Counted from the stretch's first letter, positions 35,243 to 42,612 are shown. The stretch: DNA of 47,197 nucleotides from a virus (IMGVR_UViG_3300021959_000075:1-47197), one strand, 5' to 3'. Notes: generated from the letters alone by a model not told the origin. Made by a program: numbers and translations.

Positions 35243-36047
35243 TTAGAAGTTCTTCAAAATTATTAACGAACTCATCGATATAAGCTGGATCGACATATCT
35301 GATTTGTGAATGTTCATCATTCTCATCAATGACGTGCTGTCTGTTACTTACATATGATAGGTCTAATGCATCAACGCCACCAACAATATGATTCGCATTT
35401 GTTACTGGTTTTTTAAGAGCATCGTTTGTAAGATGATAATAGTATGGAGCTTCTGCATATTTGTATACATTATAAGTAGATACTGAATCTCCTGATGTTT
35501 GACCTACGACTAATTCAGTCGTTGCTTGGCCTAAAGCGCTTCCAATAAACGCTCCGCCAGTAACATTTTGTACTACGAGTTGAGAAAGATCAGCATTTTT
35601 AACTGTAAGTGTACCAGTTGCTGAACTTGTAGCACCTGTAACTGTCTCTCCGAGTGTAAACCGCCCTGATAGACTATTCCTATGATCAGTTATAAGCCCG
35701 TCAGTGTCACGAGTTATCACCGGATTTGTTTCAATTACATATCCTTCATACTCTTTTTCAATAAATGTAAAAATATCTTCTTGACTCATAGGCCAGGCTC
35801 TCATACCATCATGTAAAAAATCGTTAACTACAAAGAAAGTCCAATAGTATTGTGATGTACCATACAGTCGTTGTGATACAATATCAGGTCTTTCGCCATT
35901 TTTTACTTCATAAAATTTATAAGCTGAATAGTTATCTAAAAAAGAAGGTAAAGGCCTTACTGATCTAAAAAGATCTACCATGTTTTGTTTAATACCTGTA
36001 CGATTAAAGTCATACTCTATTTTTGGAAATTGTTTAAAAAATGCCAT
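35235..36047 (-). CDS. 53: Baseplate wedge protein gp53 with beta insertion
   Basis: A 270-residue protein; T4 gp53 is 196. The N-terminus FFKQFPKIEYDF and the following LDNYSAYKFYEVKNGERPDI, SQRLYGTSQYYWTFFVVND form the gp53 signature, which contains a LysM-like stretch (residues about 45-76). Residues about 115-195 are an insertion (GRFTLGETVTGATSSATGTL, TELVVGQTSGDSVSTYNV) resembling short beta modules in gp8 and the DUF4815-type protein here. The C-terminal YVSNRQHVIDENDEH returns to the family pattern. gp53 joins wedges together in the baseplate. It lies two bases after the gp48-like stop and overlaps the hub gene by eight bases. Confidence 0.87.
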   Translation of the reverse strand: MAFFKQFPKIEYDFNRTGIKQNMVDLFRSVRPLPSFLDNYSAYKFYEVKNGERPDIVSQRLYGTSQYYWTFFVVNDFLHDGMRAWPMSQEDIFTFIEKEYEGYVIETNPVITRDTDGLITDHRNSLSGRFTLGETVTGATSSATGTLTVKNADLSQLVVQNVTGGAFIGSALGQATTELVVGQTSGDSVSTYNVYKYAEAPYYYHLTNDALKKPVTNANHIVGGVDALDLSYVSNRQHVIDENDEHSQIRYVDPAYIDEFVNNFEELLNE

Positions 36048-36049
36048 GA

Positions 36050-36877
36050 TTAAGTACCTCCATCAAAGTATCCGCCTTTTCTTTCATCGATATCGCTATT
36101 GTTTGTATAGAGATCTTGACGTACTAATTGACGTTCTTCTTGGAATGAAAGAGCTAATGTTATTTCAATAGGAGCTCCTGTCCCTTGAAATACAGCATTA
36201 GTCGATTCGTTGAATGTTGTTGTTAATGATGTTAAATATGATGGTTTAATTCTAGGCATATAGAGACTTTCCTCACCATTTGTGAAGTACGTTATTTGAA
36301 AGAGTGGTGGATATGCAAGAGCAATTGCTCCAGCTCTCTCAGGATATAAGAATTTTCTAAAAGTTCTTTCTATCTTCTTAGCTATTTCTGTTTCTTCTGC
36401 GCTTTCAGCTACTAATTTAAAATTAAATTCGAAAGTTCTTAATGATGTACCTTCAAATGCTACTCTGGTATATGGATTAGCTGCAACTCCTGACTTTAAA
36501 GCTCCAACAGCTCCTCCTTTTGCAATATCAAGCCCAGTAAAAGATGCTACTGCGTCTTTACCAAGTAATCCTGCAGCCACTGCATCTGATTGTGTAAATT
36601 TAGTCTTACCTCCTGAGTCTGCTAAACCTGAAGCAGCTCCTAAAAGACCCATATCTAAATTGGTATAGCTTGCTCCGTCAATAACTGAAACACCTGATGG
36701 CTGATATAAAAATATATTAACGTCTTGAGTAGTATTTGCTGGCTGCATTACTTTAAATTGTACGCATGGGTGGCCGTTATCTGCATCAGCTCTTAAACTA
36801 CTTGGAAAAATATACGTCTCTTGCGTTCTTTTCTCTTCCTTACCACTTTCTTCTGTTGTTGTTTGGTTTTCAGCCAT
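36050..36877 (-). CDS. 48: Baseplate tail-tube cap protein, gp48-like
   Basis: A 275-residue protein (T4 gp48 is 364). After a hydrophilic N-terminus comes YIFPSSLRADADNGHPCVQF, then a Gly/Ala-rich region (residues about 75-135) and the diagnostic NPYTRVAFEGTSLRTFEFNF with AESAEETEIAKKIERTFRKF, a pattern of tube-fold proteins that cap the baseplate hub. PPLFQITYFTNG and YLTSLTTTFNES complete the tube fold. gp54 is the alternative assignment. It is the first gene of the leftward baseplate operon. A late promoter box (36914-36921) lies 37 bases upstream and faces the promoter of gp4; AGGT precedes the ATG. Confidence 0.8.
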   Translation of the reverse strand: MAENQTTTEESGKEEKRTQETYIFPSSLRADADNGHPCVQFKVMQPANTTQDVNIFLYQPSGVSVIDGASYTNLDMGLLGAASGLADSGGKTKFTQSDAVAAGLLGKDAVASFTGLDIAKGGAVGALKSGVAANPYTRVAFEGTSLRTFEFNFKLVAESAEETEIAKKIERTFRKFLYPERAGAIALAYPPLFQITYFTNGEESLYMPRIKPSYLTSLTTTFNESTNAVFQGTGAPIEITLALSFQEERQLVRQDLYTNNSDIDERKGGYFDGGT

Positions 36878-36889
36878 ACTTCTTACCTG

Positions 36890-36897
36890 TATAAATA
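36890..36897 (+). promoter_or_regulatory. T4-type late promoter box (gp4 operon)
   Basis: TATAAATA on the plus strand, 24 bases before the gp4 ATG. The predicted start near 36903 lies within a few bases of the start predicted for the opposite gp48 promoter. Confidence 0.72.
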
Positions 36898-36913
36898 AAT
36901 TAAACTATAGAGT

Positions 36914-36921
36914 TATTTATA
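36914..36921 (-). promoter_or_regulatory. T4-type late promoter box (gp48/baseplate operon)
   Basis: TATAAATA on the minus strand, 37 bases before the gp48-like ATG at 36877. It overlaps the first base of the gp4 start codon. Confidence 0.72.
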
Positions 36922-37361
36922 TGAGTTACAGTGGTAAATACAAAATAAAGCATCCAGAAAAATACGCCGGCAATCCAGCGAAGGTAGTATATCGATCTTT
37001 ATGGGAAAGACAAGCGTTTAAATGGTGTGAAAGCAATCCTAAAGTAAAGATGTGGAACTCAGAAGAGGTAGTTGTACCCTATAAATGTAAGACAGATAAT
37101 AGACTTCATAGGTATTTTGTCGATCTTTTCATACAAATGGAAGATAAAAAAACTTATCTTGTTGAAATTAAACCTAAAGGACAAACACAGCCACCTAAGA
37201 AACGTAGTCGTAAGACTAAAAAATATATTAATGAAGTGACTACATACGCAAAAAATATATCTAAGTGGGAAGCAGCTCAAGAGTTTGCTGAACATAAGGG
37301 ATGGAAGTTTCAAGTATGGACAGAAGAAACTCTTAAAAATTTAGGCATAAAGATACTCTAA
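36921..37361 (+). CDS. 4: Head completion protein gp4 (nuclease-like fold)
   Basis: A 146-residue protein, close to T4 gp4 (150). It starts MSYSGKYKIKHPEKYAGNP and contains YRSLWERQAFKWCESNP. The residues Glu29, Asp68 (RYFVDLF) and the Glu82-x-Lys84 pair (YLVEIKPKG) match the PD-(D/E)XK nuclease arrangement known for the gp4 family. gp4 acts on filled heads before tail joining. A late promoter box (36890-36897) ends 24 bases upstream. The gene begins the rightward structural operon and sits, as in T4, near gp53/gp5, though here on the opposite strand from them. Confidence 0.9.
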   Translation: MSYSGKYKIKHPEKYAGNPAKVVYRSLWERQAFKWCESNPKVKMWNSEEVVVPYKCKTDNRLHRYFVDLFIQMEDKKTYLVEIKPKGQTQPPKKRSRKTKKYINEVTTYAKNISKWEAAQEFAEHKGWKFQVWTEETLKNLGIKIL

Positions 37362-37366
37362 TTCTT

Positions 37367-37374
37367 TATAAATA
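37367..37374 (+). promoter_or_regulatory. T4-type late promoter box (195-residue gene), leaderless layout
   Basis: TATAAATA on the plus strand in the 18-base gap between gp4 and the next gene. It ends five bases before the ATG at 37380. Confidence 0.68.
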
Positions 37375-37379
37375 ACAGT

Positions 37380-37967
37380 ATGGCAAGTTTATTTGATACA
37401 CTACAAGCAGGAGCTCAGAGAGCTGGAGTAACTGCACGTACAAAAGAATCTCAAAAATGGTTTCAAAAGAACGTAAAGAATCTTCAAGTATCTCGTGCAA
37501 GCTTACTTAAAGACGACGCTTTAGAGAGAACAAGTAGAAATATACGTGGGAATATGTACATGTACTTCTACGATCCAAAACATAAAGCAACTCTTCCTTA
37601 TTACGATAGATTTCCCTTAACGATCATGATCGATCCAGCTCCTAACGGATTCTACGGTTTAAACTTACACTACTTAAATTATAACGTAAGAGCAGCGTTT
37701 CTTGATGAGCTTATGGCATTAGGACCAGCAAAAGCAAAAGAAAATAGTCGAATTACAAAATTAAGATATAGTGTAATAAGTGGAGTTAAAAAATATAAAG
37801 AATTTAAACCATGCTTTAAGCATTATTTAGGTAAGCATGTAGTATCTCAATTCGCAAGAGTACCAATGACTGATTGGGAGATCGCTATATTTTTACCAAT
37901 AGAACAATTTAAAAAGAAAAGTAAGACTGCAATTTGGCAGGAAAGTCTTAAAATCGCGAGAAACTAA
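37380..37967 (+). CDS. Conserved virion-module protein of unknown function
   Basis: A 195-residue basic protein. Features include the central NIRGNMYMYFYDPKHKATL, PYYDRFPLTIMIDPAPNGFY and GLNLHYLNYNVRAAFLDEL, a pattern I recognise from marine T4-like phages without a firm function. T4 places gp2 next to gp4, but I cannot see gp2 similarity, so that name is not used. No membrane helix or catalytic motif is evident. A TATAAATA box (37367-37374) ends only five bases before the ATG, and there is no ribosome binding site, so its late transcript should be leaderless. The stop overlaps the next start (TAATG). Confidence 0.8.
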   Translation: MASLFDTLQAGAQRAGVTARTKESQKWFQKNVKNLQVSRASLLKDDALERTSRNIRGNMYMYFYDPKHKATLPYYDRFPLTIMIDPAPNGFYGLNLHYLNYNVRAAFLDELMALGPAKAKENSRITKLRYSVISGVKKYKEFKPCFKHYLGKHVVSQFARVPMTDWEIAIFLPIEQFKKKSKTAIWQESLKIARN

Positions 37968-38605
37968 TGGCAACAATAGAAGATTTAAAAGCAACTATAG
38001 CAAAAAAAGGTGGATTGGCTCGCTCTAATAGATTTAACGTTATCTTTACTCCGCCTACTCAATCTTTATTAAATTTAGATCCTCAACAGATTATAAGTTC
38101 AGCTATATCTGGTAATTTTAGCGCAAGAAACTTAATAAATGATCCAAGAGATATATCAATGTTATGCACATCAGTTGTCATACCAGGCAAACAGATAGCT
38201 ACTATAGATTACCAGGCACAAAAACAAACAATAAAGATACCGTATGGCGAATTACACGATGATGTAACATGTACGTTTCTTTTAACTAATGATTATTATA
38301 TGAAAACTGTATTAGATTCTTGGATAGGATCTGTAGTCGATATGGACACATACAAAGTAGCATATAAAAAAGACATTACGACTGATGTAATAATACAGCA
38401 GTTGGATGAGCAAAATACGCCAATATATGGTGTAAAACTTGAGGGAGCATTTCCTACCACTGTTTCTGATATTGAATTATCTAACGAGAATGAAAATACA
38501 GTTCAAACAGTAAATGTGAGCTTTAGTTATGATAAGGCTACTCCGGAAGGTCCGGTAAGTAGTACAGGTAGCGCATTAAGAAGTGCGTTATCTATTTTTG
38601 GATAA
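37967..38605 (+). CDS. Tail-tube-fold protein, gp54/gp19-like
   Basis: A 212-residue protein with the tube fold of T4 gp19 and gp54: ARSNRFNVIFTPP at the N-terminus, SVVIPGKQIATIDYQ, ELHDDVTCTFLLTNDYYM, VLDSWIGSVVD and the closing GAFPTTVSDIELSNENEN, VNVSFSYDKA. gp19 is 163 residues. The longer loop after residue 30 and the C-terminal extension (GSALRSALSIFG) are more like the baseplate tube initiator gp54. The position among baseplate/hub genes, away from any sheath gene in this window, also favours gp54, but a second tube protein cannot be excluded. It is translated with the preceding gene through a one-base overlap. Confidence 0.75.
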   Translation: MATIEDLKATIAKKGGLARSNRFNVIFTPPTQSLLNLDPQQIISSAISGNFSARNLINDPRDISMLCTSVVIPGKQIATIDYQAQKQTIKIPYGELHDDVTCTFLLTNDYYMKTVLDSWIGSVVDMDTYKVAYKKDITTDVIIQQLDEQNTPIYGVKLEGAFPTTVSDIELSNENENTVQTVNVSFSYDKATPEGPVSSTGSALRSALSIFG

Positions 38606-38623
38606 TATAATAGGAGAAATATT

Positions 38624-39325
38624 ATGGCTTTACCACAGCTAAACAGTGCTAGGTATGAGACAACGATTCCTTCCTTAGGTAAGACTATATCATATAGACC
38701 TTACCTTGTAAAAGAGGAAAAGATTCTTATGTTGGCATTGGAATCTCAAGATCAAAAGATGATCATGAGAGCAATTAAAGATGTTATTGAACTATGTACG
38801 TTTGATGACATTAATGTAAACAAATTAGCAGTATTTGATATTGAATGTTTGTTTTTAGCACTAAGATCTAAATCCGTTGGTGAAAATATGGATTTAAAAA
38901 TTAAGTGCAGTGAGTGTGAAGGATTAGTTGATGTTTTAATTAACGTTGATGAGATAGTTCCACCACAAGTAAACACTGATAATGTAGTCATGTTGACTGA
39001 AACAGTTGGTGTTACACTAAGGTACCCTTCGTTTGAAATGGTTTCAAACATGGGAGATGATATAGACACAGTTGATGGAGCATTTAAAATGATCGCAGAC
39101 TGTATCGATACTATCTTTGACGATGATGCAGTACATGATGCATCTAACGTAACTGAAAAAGAAATGAATGACTTTTTGGAGAATTTAAATAGTGATCAGT
39201 TTAAAAAGATGTCTACATATTTTGAAGATATGCCGGCATTAAAACATGATTTACACTATGATTGTCCAACATGTAATAAGGCAAATCATATGGAGTTAAA
39301 AGGCTTACAAAGTTTTTTTACATAG
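38624..39325 (+). CDS. 26: Baseplate hub protein gp26-like with four-Cys zinc motif (zero-frame product)
   Basis: A 233-residue protein resembling the T4 gp26 baseplate family (T4 gp26 is 208). Conserved features: MALPQLNSARYETTIPSLGK, SYRPYLVKEEKILMLALES, then Cys95-x2-Cys98 (KCSEC) and Cys214-x2-Cys217 (YDCPTCNK), a zinc-ribbon-like arrangement. The last codons read AGT TTT TTT ACA TAG, so the frame ends in a run of seven T that is an ideal -1 slip site. AGGAG precedes the start at 38624. In T4, gp26 acts in hub assembly. The layout two genes before a tape-measure candidate is that of lambda G/GT-type tail assembly chaperones. Confidence 0.85.
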   Translation: MALPQLNSARYETTIPSLGKTISYRPYLVKEEKILMLALESQDQKMIMRAIKDVIELCTFDDINVNKLAVFDIECLFLALRSKSVGENMDLKIKCSECEGLVDVLINVDEIVPPQVNTDNVVMLTETVGVTLRYPSFEMVSNMGDDIDTVDGAFKMIADCIDTIFDDDAVHDASNVTEKEMNDFLENLNSDQFKKMSTYFEDMPALKHDLHYDCPTCNKANHMELKGLQSFFT

Positions 39326-39507
39326 GCCTCTCGCATGAGAGTTTAGTCAATCACTATAAGACTAATTTTGCAATGATGCAACACCATAATTATAGTTTGA
39401 CTGAACTTGATAATATGATACCGTGGGAGAGGGAGATTTATATATCACTCTTACAAGAGTATATTAAAGAAGAGAATGAAAGAATTAAAAATGAAAATAG
39501 GAGATAA
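38624..39507 (+). CDS. gp26-gp51-like fusion made by predicted -1 ribosomal frameshift
   Basis: Slipping back one base at TTTTTTT (39313-39319) continues the gp26-like protein as FFYIGLSHESLVNHYKTNFA, MMQHHNYSLTELDNMIPWER, EIYISLLQEYIKEENERIK, ending at TAA 39505-39507: 232 + 62 residues. The tail resembles the hub-assembly protein called gp51 in marine T4-like phages. It has no start codon before its conserved first residues; the first in-frame ATG, 39373, would remove them. A perfect 5-bp hairpin (39328-39341) follows the slip site after an 8-base spacer. These are standard -1 frameshift signals; that the frameshift occurs is inference. Confidence 0.72.
39313..39341 (+). promoter_or_regulatory. 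Predicted -1 frameshift site: slippery heptamer plus hairpin
   Basis: Seven T in the zero-frame phase T TTT TTT (39313-39319), an 8-base spacer, then CTCTC-GCAT-GAGAG (39328-39341). A purine-rich AAAAGG lies about 10 bases upstream and could act as an internal stimulatory Shine-Dalgarno-like element. The zero-frame stop TAG is at 39323-39325, inside the spacer. Confidence 0.72.
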
Positions 39508-39509
39508 TA

Positions 39510-39884
39510 ATGGCTGAAAATACAGATAACAGCAGAAACGAAGTCGAGATTGACTTAGATAAGTATATGGCAATGATCGAAAAGCTCGATGAGCAAGAAG
39601 ATCAAATTAAAGAAATGAAAGATGAAGCGATTCGTGCTAAGAATCAGCTCTCACCACCTAAACATAAGTTTATGGACTTATTTCTAGATGATAACATTCT
39701 CAATGAGAAAGCAATCATTGGATTTATATCCTTTGGACTTATGGTAGTCTTTGGAATGTGTGATTTAGTCACAGCATTTATGGGACAAGATTTACTTATA
39801 TCAGACACAATTTATACATCATTTGTTGTAGTAACACTTGGCGCATTCGGCATCAGCGAAGCTGGTAAAGCATTCGGTAAATAA
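39510..39884 (+). CDS. Two-helix membrane protein before the tape-measure candidate
   Basis: A 124-residue protein. Residues 10-50 form an acidic coiled coil (EIDLDKYMAMIEKLDEQEDQ, IKEMKDEAIRAKNQL). Two hydrophobic helices follow (IIGFISFGLMVVFGMCDLV and TIYTSFVVVTLGAFGISEAG), ending GKAFGK. A coiled coil plus helical hairpin would fit a holin-like protein or a membrane-contacting tail component; neither is shown. Its ribosome site AGGAG overlaps the end of the predicted frameshift product, which links expression of the two. It lies 10 bases before the tape-measure candidate. Confidence 0.8.
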   Translation: MAENTDNSRNEVEIDLDKYMAMIEKLDEQEDQIKEMKDEAIRAKNQLSPPKHKFMDLFLDDNILNEKAIIGFISFGLMVVFGMCDLVTAFMGQDLLISDTIYTSFVVVTLGAFGISEAGKAFGK

Positions 39885-39894
39885 GGAATAAAAA

Positions 39895-41586
39895 ATGGCA
39901 GAGGAAAAGAAAACAAAGAAACCATTGGCTGAAAAGTCTGGTTTCGAAATTCTAACAGATACACTTAAAGAGCAAGCTGAAGTCAGTAAAGCAACAAAGG
40001 ACTCTGCCCAATTACAAGCTCAAATGGCTATGGTCATGGCCGATAAAAGTCATAACCTACAAGGCGATTCATTAAAAGCAATGCAAGACTTGGCTGATCA
40101 GCTAGCTGGCAATAAATTTGATGATATTGAAGCTCAAAAAGAAGCTAATAAAAGAGCTGAAGAGACTTTAAAGCTACTTGGAGAGATATCTGAAAACACA
40201 GAGAAATCTGGCGATAAGCTTGAAGGTCCTGGTGAAGTTGCAGCTGGAATTGTAGGTGGTATAGTAATAGCTATAGGAGCTGTTTTACAAGGTTTTATAC
40301 TTGGTATTGCAGATGCTATAACGCTCTTTGTAAAAGGATTAGGTCTTGCTTTAAAGAAGCTTGTTCCTAAATTTGTTAAAACTGCATTTACAAATAGTAT
40401 AACTAAACCTCTCGCTGAATTCTTTAAACGGTTTAAAGCATCATTTACAATGGGCACAAAAGGTCTTAAAACATTTAAGGCTGGTATTCTAATGTCTACA
40501 GCCAATTTCTTTGGTAGAGTTACTAAAGCATTTACTCTTAAAAAGAATATCTTTATGAATGCTACTAAAGGAATAAGAGGTAGCATTACTGCTATGTCTT
40601 CGAAAGTCGGTGGATTTTTTAAAACTATTGGAAGTGTATTTGGTAAAGGTGTTGCTTTTATAACAGGAGCTTTTGCAGACGCTGGTAAAGCTTTTAGCGA
40701 TATAGGTAAACAATTTGGACTTGTTAGCGATACAGCAAAGAGTACTGCAAAAGGCGCTAAAAGCGCAGGTGGAGTACTTAAAAGTTTAGGTAGTTTCTTT
40801 AAGACTGTATTTACAGCATTCCAAGGAGTTGGTCGAGTACTTGGTAGATTATTCTTGCCTCTTACTATACTTCTTACTGCTGTTGATGCAATCAAAGGAT
40901 CGATAGACGGGTTTACTAAGCAAGAAGGTGGGTTTTTCACTAAGCTATTTGCTGGAGTCATCGGTGGTCTTAAAGGAGCAGTTGTAGGACTTATTGGTAT
41001 ACCACTTGACTTATTAAAATCAGCTGTTGGTTTTATAGCAGGTAAACTAGGATTTGATGGATTTAAAGAAACGCTTGCATCATTTAGCATTGCAGGACTT
41101 ATTGGTAGTATGTTTGATAAAATTAAAAATACAGTTCTAGGTTTCTTTAATGCTATGCTTGACGAAACAGGATCGTTTGACTTTGGTAGAATGATTAAAG
41201 TCTTAGTTGGTACAATATTCAATACATTAACAGCTCCAATCCGATTATTATTAGAAGGCTTGGCAAAATTAGCAGAAAAAATACCATTTAAAGGCGATGA
41301 TATTGCTGCAGGTATTAGGTCATTTAAAGGTAAACTTACAATGGATACTGGTGTAGATGAAGCAATTCAGAATGTAGAAAATAAAAATGCAGCATCTCAA
41401 AAAGGAGAAAACCTTAACAAACAATCAACTGAATTAAAAGCTGAAGAAAGAGCTGCTGGTCCAACACCAGCTGAAATAGTAAACGCAGTTGCAACAACAA
41501 ACAATTCAACTAAAATGGGCGATAATTATGTTATCACTACGCCGCCAGCTGTTGATTCTATATCCACTGGTCTAACTAACAGATAA
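39895..41586 (+). CDS. Candidate tail tape-measure protein
   Basis: A 563-residue protein. The N-terminal 110 residues are charged and helical (ILTDTLKEQAEVSKATKDSA, IEAQKEANKRAEETLKLLGE). Then come hydrophobic Gly/Ala-rich stretches at about 114-150 (AAGIVGGIVIAIGAVLQGFI), 310-335 and 347-385, separated by basic helical repeats rich in Phe, Gly and Lys. This is the layout of tape-measure proteins. T4 gp29 has 590 residues, so the length would suit a tail of T4-like size. Position after the predicted frameshift gene supports this. The C-terminus is low-complexity and polar. Sequence similarity to gp29 is not evident by eye. A convergent terminator follows. Confidence 0.72.
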   Translation: MAEEKKTKKPLAEKSGFEILTDTLKEQAEVSKATKDSAQLQAQMAMVMADKSHNLQGDSLKAMQDLADQLAGNKFDDIEAQKEANKRAEETLKLLGEISENTEKSGDKLEGPGEVAAGIVGGIVIAIGAVLQGFILGIADAITLFVKGLGLALKKLVPKFVKTAFTNSITKPLAEFFKRFKASFTMGTKGLKTFKAGILMSTANFFGRVTKAFTLKKNIFMNATKGIRGSITAMSSKVGGFFKTIGSVFGKGVAFITGAFADAGKAFSDIGKQFGLVSDTAKSTAKGAKSAGGVLKSLGSFFKTVFTAFQGVGRVLGRLFLPLTILLTAVDAIKGSIDGFTKQEGGFFTKLFAGVIGGLKGAVVGLIGIPLDLLKSAVGFIAGKLGFDGFKETLASFSIAGLIGSMFDKIKNTVLGFFNAMLDETGSFDFGRMIKVLVGTIFNTLTAPIRLLLEGLAKLAEKIPFKGDDIAAGIRSFKGKLTMDTGVDEAIQNVENKNAASQKGENLNKQSTELKAEERAAGPTPAEIVNAVATTNNSTKMGDNYVITTPPAVDSISTGLTNR

Positions 41587-41590
41587 AAAA

Positions 41591-41614
41591 AGGGACTCAC
41601 CTTTAAGAGTCCCT
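41591..41614 (-). terminator. Rho-independent terminator after gp32
   Basis: An 8-bp perfect stem, AGGGACTC / GAGTCCCT with an 8-base loop. Read on the minus strand it is followed by a run of T (from the A tract at 41585-41590), the standard form for ending the gp32 message. On the plus strand a second, A/T-only inverted repeat (41616-41638, AAAAAACT ... AGTTTTTT) follows and may help end the tape-measure transcript. Confidence 0.85.
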
Positions 41615-41646
41615 GAAAAAACTGTGGTGAAGTTTTTTAATTCAAA

Positions 41647-42555
41647 TTAAGATTCCTTAGCGAGTTTCGCAAAATAACTTAACGTATCATCCTCGGATGA
41701 ATTGTCGGCTGGAACTTCTTCAAAAGGATTATCGTCTGCTGTTAACGTTGGAGCCGGAGCTGTTGGCGTTGCAGCATAAGGATCAGCTGCTGGTGCATGA
41801 CCTGCATTGATACCTAATACCTTGTTGAGTTTCATCGATAGCTCATCATAAGTCTTATAGTTGTTTGGCTCTAAGAACTCTTGTAAAGAATAGATTCTAT
41901 CATAGACTTCAGTAAGTCTTGCTTCATCTCCACCGTGTAAGGCAGAAGCTGAAGAGAATTCTGATTTGTCATAGTTGACCCACCCTTCTACTTTTCTGAT
42001 TTTGATCTTGAAGTCAGCGCCTTCCCAGAAATCGTAAGGATTTACTGGTTCTTCATCAGCGAACTGAGGTTGCATGACGTCCATAATCTTATCAAAGATC
42101 TTTTTACCAAATTTATAAAGATATACTTTACCTTCATTTTGAGGATTATCAGGATCAGATACAACTAGCACATTTGATACATAGTGCAGTCTTCTTTTCC
42201 TTTCTCTTGCGAGAGCTTTATCTTCATCACGTCCAGAGTTCCAAAGTAAACCATTTGATTCACTGACTGGATCTGGTTGTCCAATGGATGTTAAAGAGTT
42301 TTCGATGTACCATAAGCCAGTAGGTCCTTTGAACCCATGATCCCAATACCTTACCCAAGGAAGATCTTCACCTTCTTTAGCTGGTAGGAATCTGACTACG
42401 GCGTAACCGTTTCCTGCTTTATCTCGAGACGGTTTCCAAAACCTATCGTCAGCATAGCTGTTAGATTCTGTTTTGGCTGTTGATACCGCTTCCGCTGCTT
42501 TTACGAGTTTATCGATTGATGAGCCTCGCATGCTCTTTAAGTTGTCTAATGACAT
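41647..42555 (-). CDS. 32: Single-stranded DNA-binding protein gp32, cysteine-free
   Basis: A 302-residue protein, T4 gp32 length (301). The N-terminal basic helix region (KSMRGSSIDKLVKAAEAV) is followed by the core (RFWKPSRDKAGNGYAVVRFL, WVRYWDHGFKGPTGLWYIEN, KVYLYKFGKKIFDKIMDVMQ, DFKIKIRKVEGWVNYDKSEF) and an acidic tail (DDNPFEEVPADNSSEDD) that in T4 recruits replication partners. T4 gp32 binds zinc through one His and three Cys; here there is no cysteine in the whole protein, and the corresponding loop reads SIGQPDPVSESNGLLW. The gene has its own promoter (42613-42641), a leader of about 50 bases, GGAG before the ATG and a terminator. Confidence 0.93.
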   Translation of the reverse strand: MSLDNLKSMRGSSIDKLVKAAEAVSTAKTESNSYADDRFWKPSRDKAGNGYAVVRFLPAKEGEDLPWVRYWDHGFKGPTGLWYIENSLTSIGQPDPVSESNGLLWNSGRDEDKALARERKRRLHYVSNVLVVSDPDNPQNEGKVYLYKFGKKIFDKIMDVMQPQFADEEPVNPYDFWEGADFKIKIRKVEGWVNYDKSEFSSASALHGGDEARLTEVYDRIYSLQEFLEPNNYKTYDELSMKLNKVLGINAGHAPAADPYAATPTAPAPTLTADDNPFEEVPADNSSEDDTLSYFAKLAKES

Positions 42556-42612
42556 AGTATATTTCTCCGTATATTTACTGAATTATCCACTTTATTCATA
42601 ATGTATAGTTAT

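Noticed and set aside
37380-37967. Naming the 195-residue protein gp2 (DNA end protector) because T4 has gp2 next to gp4
   Set aside because: Position alone is weak, and no sequence likeness to gp2 could be seen, so it is left as unknown.
40134-41222. Long open frame (362 codons) on the minus strand under the tape-measure candidate
   Set aside because: It is Pro/Ser/Ile-rich with no domain, has no ribosome site or promoter, and is explained by the codon bias of the plus-strand gene, which has clear coding character.
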